Source: Verrucomicrobiota bacterium | Lineage (GTDB): Bacteria > Verrucomicrobiota > Verrucomicrobiia > Chthoniobacterales > SZAS-18 | DNA: 34,125 nucleotides | Direction of reading: 5' to 3' | Assembly (NCBI GenBank): GCA_018240025.1 | Contig: JAFEGM010000035.1 | Location: 1-34,125 of the forward strand | Shown: one piece after another, positions 1 through 5,353 of the stretch | Position numbering within the stretch: the first letter of the stretch is position 1 | Layout of the letters: every line of letters begins with the position of its first letter | Program-made: the position numbers and the translations under genes | Notes under the pieces: model-generated | Told to the model about the DNA's origin: nothing | The model's database searches: none | The model's input: only the letters and a program-made list of their open reading frames with translations

Positions 1-38
1 CGCGCGCAGCCATAAAGTCTCGGCTGAAAAGCGTCGCT

Positions 39-458
39 ATGAGCATCTTCTCCAGATTCTTCCGCCGCGAAGACCCGATGGATTTGCTGAAGCGACTTGT
101 TTCAGACCATGACCAGCGAGGCGGCGAGAACGACACGCTTCAAGGTGCCTTGGCGCATGCAGCACTCTGCTTGAGAAGCGAGGCTAATCGGAATGGATGG
201 CTGAACGGAGGCGAGTTTCATTCTGAGTGTATCGACCTGATCAAGAGGTATCTGTGCGACAGCCCGGTAGGGACAGCTTTCCCAGAGCCAGCAAGGCTGG
301 CGAAGAATCTCGAGAACATCCGGGAAGCAGCTCTCGGCGGATTTCTCGAAGGGAGGTTCGCCTACGAGGAACTCGACCAATTGGTTGTCGACATCGCTCG
401 CTGGTGCGAGATGAACCCTACACCTATCCGCCATCCACCCGGTGAGGTTTTCTGGTAG
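39..458 (+). CDS. Small hypothetical protein in cassette-like island
   Basis: This gene encodes a 139-residue soluble protein that I do not recognise. It begins MSIFSRFFRRED, with no signal peptide or membrane segment. The C-terminal half is helical-looking and acidic/aromatic (GFLEGRFAYEELDQLVVDIA, then a Trp-Cys pair), which is vaguely like colicin or polymorphic-toxin immunity proteins, but I cannot assign a family. An internal ATG at 78 gives an alternative start. The sequence just before the ATG (22-41, GGCTGAAAAGCGTCGCTATG) resembles that before the decayed gene at 1985, which hints at a shared cassette boundary. The next gene starts 28 bp downstream on the same strand. Base composition is less GC-rich than the rest of the window. 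Coding status is likely from length, composition and context; function is unknown. Confidence 0.6.
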   Translation: MSIFSRFFRREDPMDLLKRLVSDHDQRGGENDTLQGALAHAALCLRSEANRNGWLNGGEFHSECIDLIKRYLCDSPVGTAFPEPARLAKNLENIREAALGGFLEGRFAYEELDQLVVDIARWCEMNPTPIRHPPGEVFW

Positions 459-485
459 GACACACTAAGTGCGGCGCATACCACC

Positions 486-815
486 GTGGCTACAATTCAC
501 AACGCTTGGAAGAAGACTGGCGGGCCAGTGAGGTATCACGGCGGCGAGCCAGAGGTGCGCCTGGGTGACCGGGTCGAGGTTCGCTTCTGGTTCAGGAAGC
601 GGCGCGGTGTTATCAACTACGTTCCCGGCATTTCTCCAGTGCATGGCGAGATGGAGCATAATCTCTTGCATTGGATTGGGGTTTCGATGGAACATGGCGA
701 TTTTTCAGGTATACTTGTTGATCCGGACACCGGCTGCGTATTGAAGCAGGTGTTGTTTTTGGAGAGAGGCGCGGTTGATGTGACGAAGCATTTACCACCA
801 GAACCATTTGATTGA
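486..815 (+). CDS. Small hypothetical protein, tandem paralogue A
   Basis: This gene encodes a 109-residue soluble protein with a GTG start. It is clearly paralogous to the product of 1047-1370. Both share the pattern V-x-LGDR near residues 24-30, a WF segment, then YVPGIS/YVPGVS, then LHWIGV/LRWVGF, then a VDP-D/K-T-x-x-LK turn and a FLERG/FVGRG ending. The predicted fold is beta-rich, with no signal peptide or transmembrane segment. Conservation between the two copies supports genuine coding. I do not recognise the family. Small soluble proteins of this kind are frequent in integron cassettes and in toxin-immunity arrays, but that role here is inference. A ~25-bp repeat lies 68 bp after the stop and recurs after the second copy. 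Confidence 0.65.
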   Translation: MATIHNAWKKTGGPVRYHGGEPEVRLGDRVEVRFWFRKRRGVINYVPGISPVHGEMEHNLLHWIGVSMEHGDFSGILVDPDTGCVLKQVLFLERGAVDVTKHLPPEPFD

Positions 816-882
816 CGACCTATCCGCCCAACCATGCCACTGGCGCGAACTCCGGCATTGCATCGTGGGGAGCGGACAGATA

Positions 883-907
883 GACAGACCTGGGTCAGAT
901 CTTTCAT
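883..907 (+). repeat. Short interspersed repeat, copy 1
   Basis: The segment starts GACAGACCTGGG and ends ATCTTTCAT. A near-identical 24-bp copy is at 1404-1427, differing only in the middle (TCAG versus ACC). Both copies lie downstream of the two paralogous genes. Here the CAGACC of the repeat can pair with GGTCTG about 20 bp downstream. It resembles REP-type or cassette-boundary repeats; the assignment is tentative. The rest of the 816-1046 spacer shows no gene I can support. Confidence 0.6.
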
Positions 908-1046
908 ACTTGGTCTGGGCAGACCTGAATCTCAACAATTCCTTCGTAAAGAGCTCTTGCGCGCCGCGTACTCTGCGTCTTTATATTGCTCCCTCGCAAT
1001 CGGCGGACCTGTGTTGTAGACGAATGCTCGATGGGGGGCGTGGAAG

Positions 1047-1370
1047 ATGAATGAGTTTCAGAAGATCACCTACTCAGACCGCATAACCTGTGTCGAACTG
1101 GGGGATAGAATATTGACTAGGCCTTGGTTCCATATATTTTGGCTAACTGAAGCGAGGGTTGCATATGTCCCGGGGGTTTCCTCGAAGAATCCCAGATTTG
1201 AGAATAACGGGTTGCGATGGGTTGGGTTTAAGCTGGAAGACGGATCAATGTTCGGATCCGTGGTGGACCCGAAGACAAACACGTTGCTGAAGAGGATTCG
1301 CTTTGTTGGACGCGGGCCCGACGGAATACAGGGAGTGCGTCCCTTCGACGCTTTCCCAGAAGAACCGTGA
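1047..1370 (+). CDS. Small hypothetical protein, tandem paralogue B
   Basis: This gene encodes a 107-residue soluble protein, the diverged duplicate of the 486-815 product. The shared landmarks are VELGDR, a WF pair, YVPGVS, LRWVGF, a VDPKTNTLLK turn and FVGRG. The ATG is preceded by GGAAG at a reasonable Shine-Dalgarno distance (GTGGAAGATGAATG), so this start is well supported. There is no signal peptide or membrane helix. Gene and downstream repeat appear to have been duplicated together: gene starts are 561 bp apart and repeats 521 bp apart. Function is unknown; an immunity-like or cassette-borne role is only inferred from the neighbourhood. Confidence 0.65.
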   Translation: MNEFQKITYSDRITCVELGDRILTRPWFHIFWLTEARVAYVPGVSSKNPRFENNGLRWVGFKLEDGSMFGSVVDPKTNTLLKRIRFVGRGPDGIQGVRPFDAFPEEP

Positions 1371-1403
1371 GACCACACGAGCACGCATAAAGGGAAGATC
1401 TTG

Positions 1404-1427
1404 GACAGACCTGGGACCATCTTTCAT
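1404..1427 (+). repeat. Short interspersed repeat, copy 2
   Basis: Second copy of the GACAGACCTGGG...ATCTTTCAT repeat, 34 bp after the stop of paralogue B and about 50 bp before an attC-like GTTAGGC core. Same orientation as copy 1. Confidence 0.6.
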
Positions 1428-1457
1428 GTCACCAACGCTACCGCTCTACCGCTGGCC

Positions 1458-1485
1458 GTCGCCTGATCCGAGACGTTAGGCGTCG
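1458..1485 (+). other. Candidate right half of an integron attC site
   Basis: The segment GTCGCCTGATCCGAGAC is followed by GTTAGGC at 1475-1481, which fits the GTTRRRY core where integron integrases cut. The next bases (GTTAGGCGTCG, 1475-1485) are the exact reverse complement of CGACGCCTAAC at 1895-1905, on the far side of the decayed gene between them. A start codon follows 17 bp after the core. The matching left half upstream is poor; CACCAAC at 1430-1436 is the nearest thing to an inverse core. I therefore call this an attC remnant rather than a proven site. Confidence 0.45.
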
Positions 1486-1497
1486 TAAGGAATAGCA

Positions 1498-1889
1498 ATG
1501 CTCCATATAGAGGGCCACTTCAAGTCATGAACAGTTTGCTCTGATAGAGAGCTTGCTGAAGTCTTGTCATCTCGGGACAGCCGCGGTGGCCGGTTGTTTT
1601 GGCTTTCCCATCCCGGCCAGAAGTTTCCTTGCCTGGCCATTCGCTCGAGCCGTTCAGCATTCGACGTTCATTACTTTCCAGTCGAAGACCATCGCCGGCT
1701 ACAGGTATCGTCGAAGCCCAGACCACAGTGAAGTTGAGCAAGTGGTTTTTCAATTCGATGGTTGCGATCCCTTCGAAGGTGAAAGCACTCCTGTTGAGTT
1801 CGTAGTTCCGCTAGCGGACACTTGCGATTGCGTGCCACTTCGTGAATCACCGAGAAATATATGAACCTACCGAATGGCTTGAGCTTTAA
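1498..1889 (+). pseudogene. Decayed Imm1-type immunity protein gene (two frameshifts, one stop)
   Basis: Reading from the ATG at 1498 gives MLHIEGHFKS, an in-frame TGA at 1528-1530, and then a convincing continuation (ELAEVLSSRDSRGGRLFWLS ... PCLAIRSS ... HYFPVEDH) to 1692. Skipping base 1693 restores AGYRYRRSPDHSEVEQVVFQ ... EFVVPLAD to 1819. Skipping base 1820 restores LAIACHFVNHREIYEPTEWL and a TAA at 1887-1889. The result is about 129 residues. Its FW, LAIR, VHYFP, VPLAD and terminal EW-x-EL landmarks fit my recollection of Imm1-family immunity proteins, which neutralise polymorphic toxins. The TGA would be TGG if one base differed. The gene sits exactly between a GTTAGGC core and its inverse GCCTAAC, as integron cassette genes do. 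No partner toxin is in the window. Sequencing error is the main alternative to real decay. Confidence 0.6.
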
Positions 1890-1894
1890 GCCGC

Positions 1895-1976
1895 CGACGC
1901 CTAACCCCTCTGTGGAGCCGACCCTCCAAGAGCTGTCTTCTTTCCGGGTGCGGTGTCGGATGGTCCGAAGCTGAAA
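1895..1976 (+). other. Candidate attC site after the Imm1-like pseudogene
   Basis: The inverse core GCCTAAC (1899-1905) is followed by exactly 10 bases and then AGCCGAC (1916-1922). This matches the spacing and box sequence of the left half of classical attC sites. GTCGG at 1955-1959 can pair with CCGAC at 1918-1922. The right end is degenerate: the expected GTTRRRY position reads GCTGAAA (1970-1976). The segment GTCGGATGGTCCGA resembles GTCGCCTGATCCGA of the upstream half-site. A new start codon follows at 1985. Confidence 0.45.
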
Positions 1977-1984
1977 GACACGCT

Positions 1985-2352
1985 ATGGATTCTCCCGCCA
2001 ACTCTCACGAGTCCCCGAATACCTACGCTCCCGTCATAGAACATCTGCGTCTTTGGTTGGATGAGGTACGGTCTAATCAAAGGTGGCTGAAAGTAGGGAA
2101 GACAGAGCGGAAGGGATCGGCCTTTGCAACCGGATCGAGACTGCGATTCGCCTTTTGCAGATCTGTCAGGACCACAGAATACATGCCGGGGCACGGATTC
2201 AGCCGTTGCCAGACCTTGTTACTCCGAGCCACATGCCTCAGATTCGAGTCGTGGACGACGGTGAATCTGACGACCCAAAGCACTGGAAGGAGCTGACTTT
2301 TCAAAACGGGACCATGCGTTTGAACGGCGGCGACCTACTCATTCGCCTCTGA
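1985..2352 (+). pseudogene. Broken small hypothetical gene (frameshift)
   Basis: The ATG at 1985 opens a frame giving MDSPANSHESPNTYAPVIEH and a helical stretch ending around LDEVRSNQRWLKV near 2095. The reading then makes sense only in another frame, entered around 2081-2095. That frame runs AESREDRAEGIGLCNRIETA ... MPQIRVVDDGESDDPKHWKE ... MRLNGGDLLIRL and stops at 2350-2352. Both parts look like real protein, whereas the original frame becomes Arg/Ser/Thr-rich and loses coding character. The reconstructed product is about 120 residues, soluble, and from no family I recognise. The start lies 9 bp after the degenerate attC-like end, consistent with a second cassette. Sequencing error remains possible. 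Confidence 0.45.
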
Positions 2353-2631
2353 AGCGTCTACGTATCTCGCTGAGATTCCAGAGTTGGGCTTGTCGTTTGT
2401 CTTCGACGAGCATCGAGTTTGAAGACCCTTTTCGTTGAAACCGTCGAGGTGACCACTCAAAGCCCATTCAAACCAGATTCGAGAGTCCGCCTGTGCGCCT
2501 CGAAGGCCGAAGTTCTCCATCACGCGCGGAGCGCTGGATTGAAGATAAAGGAAGGAACGGGCGAATTCATGGGAGTTCGCACCGACTGGATTCGCTTTGA
2601 TGACCACAAACACTCGATCCACGACGAGTAG
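2345..2631 (+). pseudogene. Fragment of another small gene (frameshifted)
   Basis: From about 2345 one frame reads a plausible segment (TYLAEIPELGLSFVFDEHRV, 2360-2419) and hits a TGA. A neighbouring frame entered near 2418 continues KTLFVETVEV, then SRVRLCASKAEVLHHARSAG, then DWIRFDDHKHSIHDE, to the TAG at 2629-2631. Joined, the two make about 90 residues of coherent soluble protein with no clear start codon. This suggests the 3' part of a gene whose 5' part is lost, or a continuation of the preceding broken gene. The only open start in the second frame is a TTG at 2419 without a ribosome-binding site. I do not recognise the family. Confidence 0.4.
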
Positions 2632-2836
2632 GTGGATTCGAGTTTGCGGATGATCACGCTCGCGCGAGGAATGGAGTCGTGACCGGCCCACTTACCGTCG
2701 TGTTCGGCCTCCTGATGAAACGCTCGCTTCGCTCGAAGAGGCCAGGACCTGGCTGACCTTGGCGTTCGGTGCTTCTCCCTCCCGACCCCTCTCGACGAAT
2801 CCCGCCTCCATCCTGCTCATGGCCTCCCCCACTCCT

Positions 2837-3598
2837 ATGGCCCGAATCCTTCACTCGCTCCTCACGGCTGCAACCTTCGGCCTGGTCTGCCAGGTCTTCG
2901 CGGGGCCAAAACCTTGGACCGAAACAACCAGGGTAACCATCATCGATGGCAAGAAAGGCCAACCGACGCACTTGGACTTTCCAGACGTCCCGAACGACCT
3001 CATCGCTGTGCACGCCACGGTCACCGTCGAACATGCGGTGCCAACCGGGTTGAACTTTTTTGCCATCCAGGTGGATTTCCCCAACCAGACTTGGGCGCAT
3101 GGGGGCCCTCAGTTCAATGACGGAAAGGACAAGGCGGTCAATTGGGGCGGTCTGGTGGACCGTGGGGGTGGCGCGGCGGACTATGACAAGGCCAACCCGG
3201 CGGCCGATCTCTACCTCATCCAATGCGATCCGGGGGGAGAAAACACCAAACCCTACGAATGGGAGCAAAATCAGCCCCTCAAGATCGCCATCTACCGGGG
3301 CAAACAGGTCACCCTGCCGGCGGGCGATTACCGGATGGACGGCAAAGTCATTCGCATCGGGAAGCCCCGCATCATGTGGGAATGGCACTTGACCGTCTCT
3401 CCCGCAAACGGAACCGGGCGCGTTTACCGGGCCACGATCCACAACACGGCTGATCGGTTCTCCTCCTTCTGCGTCTGGAACGAATCGGGCTATGGCTCTG
3501 AGCACAAGGGCCAGCGTGCCACCTGGAGTGACGTGGCCTACAGATCTCTCTCAGACCCGCGCAAAATGGTGCGCCCGGAGAAGTTCGACCGGTCTTAG
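2837..3598 (+). CDS. Secreted protein of unknown function
   Basis: The product is about 253 residues from the ATG at 2837, which puts a good signal peptide at the N-terminus (MARILHSLLTAATFGLVCQV, cleavage probably after VFA). An ATG at 2819 and a TTG at 2759 also open the frame but give a less typical leader. The mature protein looks like a beta-sandwich: a first strand pair around ETTRVTIIDG, FFAIQVDFP, then a Gly/His-rich turn (WAHGGPQFND), NWGGLVDRGGG, and a C-terminal region with SFCVWNESGYGSE and WSDVAYRS. No enzyme motif is visible. The pattern is loosely reminiscent of the secreted DUF3472-like or carbohydrate-binding domains common in Verrucomicrobiota, but I cannot assign it. It is the first gene with the window's usual high GC after the accessory strip. 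Confidence 0.75.
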   Translation: MARILHSLLTAATFGLVCQVFAGPKPWTETTRVTIIDGKKGQPTHLDFPDVPNDLIAVHATVTVEHAVPTGLNFFAIQVDFPNQTWAHGGPQFNDGKDKAVNWGGLVDRGGGAADYDKANPAADLYLIQCDPGGENTKPYEWEQNQPLKIAIYRGKQVTLPAGDYRMDGKVIRIGKPRIMWEWHLTVSPANGTGRVYRATIHNTADRFSSFCVWNESGYGSEHKGQRATWSDVAYRSLSDPRKMVRPEKFDRS

Positions 3599-3808
3599 AA
3601 CCTCGGGGAGGCTGACAGAGGGGAAGACCTTGCTGCCTGCCCAGATCTTTCGCTAGCGACATGTCGTGGCGATTGCAGGGCGACGGTCGCGGCAGGCGGC
3701 CGACGAGCGGCAGCGTGAACCCGGTGCAGCGCGGTTAGCGCAGCGCTTCTCGGGCTGGACCCGCTCGTCAGGCATCCAGCCGGGTCCACTCCCGCGAAGG
3801 GCGGGGGA

Positions 3809-5074
3809 ATGCTCTCCGTAACCCCGTGGCGTGCGCTCGCCGTCTGTCTGCTGGCCGGCCTCGGTGGAGGTTGCTCGACGGGGCGAAAGGAGGTGAAGGA
3901 GCCGATCGCGCCGCTCTACTCGGTGCGCGATCCACAGTTCCGGCGCGGGGTGCAGGCGCTGGCCACGCCGGCGTTGTTGCCGGGGAATCGGGTCACGACG
4001 CTGCGCAACGGCGACGAGATCTTTCCGGCCATGCTGCGGGCCGTGCGCGGGGCGCGGCGGTCGATCAACTTCGAGACCTACATCTATTGGTCGGGAGAGA
4101 TCGGCCACGAGTTCGCCGGGGCGCTGGCCGAGCGGGCGCGGGCTGGGGTGCAGGTGCGGCTGATCCTCGACTGGCAGGGCAGCGCGCGGATGTCCGCGGA
4201 GGATCGCCGCCTGCTGGAATCGAGCGGCGCGCAGATCGTCTCCTTCAATCCGCTGCGCTGGTACGATCCCCGGCGGGTCAACAACCGCACGCACCGCAAG
4301 CTGCTCGTCATCGACGGCCGCCTCGGCTTCACCGGCGGGGTGGGCATCGCCGATGTCTGGACGGGAAACGCGCAGGACGCGGCGCATTGGCGCGACACGC
4401 ACTATCGGCTCGAAGGCCCGGCGGTGGCGCAGCTGCAGGGCGCGTTCATGGACAACTGGATCAAGTCGCGCGGCGAGGTGCTGCACGGCGACCTGCATTT
4501 CCCGGCGCTGCCGGCCGTGGGTAGTGCGCTGGCCGGCGTGACGCGCAGCTCGCCGGGCCGGGGCAATCCGGCCATGCGCATGCTCTTCCTCTACTCGCTG
4601 GCTGGCGCCCGCGACTCGATCAAGATCGCCACACCGTATTTCGTGCCCGATCCGCTGCTCATCCGCGAGCTGGTCGACGCGCGAAAGCGCGGCGTGCGCG
4701 TGCAGGTCATCGCGCCCGGCCGGCACATCGATTCCAAGCTCACCCGCGCCACCTCGCGGGCCGTCTGGGGTCCGCTGCTCGAGGCGGGCGTGGAGATCCA
4801 CGAATACCGCGGCACCATGATGCACGGGAAATTGCTCATCGTGGACGACCATTGGTGCTCGGTCGGCTCTTCGAACTTCGACGCCCGCTCGATGCGCCTG
4901 AACGACGAGGCCAACCTCAACGTCCTCGACGCCCGCTTCGGCCGGCAGCAGGCCGCCATGTTCGCCCAGGACCTGGCGCGTTCGAGGCGCATCTCGATCG
5001 AGGAATGGCGGCAGCGTCCGCTGACCGAGAAGCTGCTGACGCCGCTTTATGAAGTCATCAAGCCGGAGCTGTGA
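3809..5074 (+). CDS. Phospholipase D-family protein, cardiolipin synthase-like lipoprotein
   Basis: The 421-residue product carries two complete HKD motifs. The first is THRKLLVIDGRLGFTGG (His162, Lys164, Asp169) and the second MHGKLLIVDDHWCSVGSSNF (His339, Lys341, Asp346). This is the hallmark of the phospholipase D superfamily and of bacterial cardiolipin synthases, which join two phosphatidylglycerols or a related donor/acceptor pair. The length and the motif-containing halves (about 60-235 and 255-415) fit the ClsB/ClsC-type enzymes. The N-terminus is hydrophobic and ends in GGGC at residue 22, a weak lipobox, so the protein may be a membrane-anchored lipoprotein rather than a two-helix ClsA type. 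GAAGGG about 9 bp upstream could serve as ribosome-binding site. The gene stands alone, convergent with the next gene across a repeat-filled spacer. The exact substrate is not readable from sequence. Confidence 0.88.
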   Translation: MLSVTPWRALAVCLLAGLGGGCSTGRKEVKEPIAPLYSVRDPQFRRGVQALATPALLPGNRVTTLRNGDEIFPAMLRAVRGARRSINFETYIYWSGEIGHEFAGALAERARAGVQVRLILDWQGSARMSAEDRRLLESSGAQIVSFNPLRWYDPRRVNNRTHRKLLVIDGRLGFTGGVGIADVWTGNAQDAAHWRDTHYRLEGPAVAQLQGAFMDNWIKSRGEVLHGDLHFPALPAVGSALAGVTRSSPGRGNPAMRMLFLYSLAGARDSIKIATPYFVPDPLLIRELVDARKRGVRVQVIAPGRHIDSKLTRATSRAVWGPLLEAGVEIHEYRGTMMHGKLLIVDDHWCSVGSSNFDARSMRLNDEANLNVLDARFGRQQAAMFAQDLARSRRISIEEWRQRPLTEKLLTPLYEVIKPEL

Positions 5075-5113
5075 GGGGAATGGGCACGCTTTGGCGGCGA
5101 GGGAGTCGGGGAG

Positions 5114-5195
5114 GAAGCTCGAAGTTCGAAACCCGAGGAAAACTCGAAGTTCGAAACTCGAAACCCGAAGGAAGTTCGAAGTTCGAAGCTCGAAG
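5114..5195. repeat. TTCGAA-rich interspersed repeat cluster
   Basis: About 80 bp of short units built on CTCGAAGTTCGAA, AACTCGAA and AACCCGAAGG, many centred on the palindrome TTCGAA. The same family recurs at 32285-32338 and, inverted, at 32409-32463. It lies in the spacer between two convergent genes and encodes nothing I can support. Confidence 0.85.
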
Positions 5196-5283
5196 AGGCC
5201 GGCCGCGGCGTGCTGAGTGGAGTTGCGCTGGGGTATTCCTGGCGGCTGAAGGAGGCGAGGTTGAGGCGGGAAACGGCAGATCC

Positions 5284-5332
5284 CTTTCTTCCTCTTCGGC
5301 GCCTTCGCCCCCTTCGCACCTTCGCGTGAACC
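5284..5332. repeat. CTTCG-type low-complexity repeat
   Basis: Pyrimidine-rich imperfect repeats of CCTTCGC-type units (CGCCTTCGCCCCCTTCGCAC, then CTTCGCGTGAA) lie just beyond the 3' end of the minus-strand beta-helix gene. Such units are common as interspersed repeats in Verrucomicrobiota genomes (recollection, not checked). No hairpin-plus-T-tract terminator is visible here. Confidence 0.5.
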
Positions 5333-5353
5333 TTCCGGTCCCGTCGCCGACGG

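Noticed and set aside
826..832. GCCCAAC as an attC inverse core after paralogue A
   Set aside because: It fits RYYYAAC, but no L box at the right spacing and no GTTRRRY core within 140 bp were found.
2713..2740. Hammerhead ribozyme (CTGATGA core)
   Set aside because: CTGATGA is present but the GAAA box and matching stems II and III are missing.
2654..3505. 283-codon minus-strand frame
   Set aside because: It is antisense to the secreted protein gene, which has a signal peptide and coherent beta-strand pattern.
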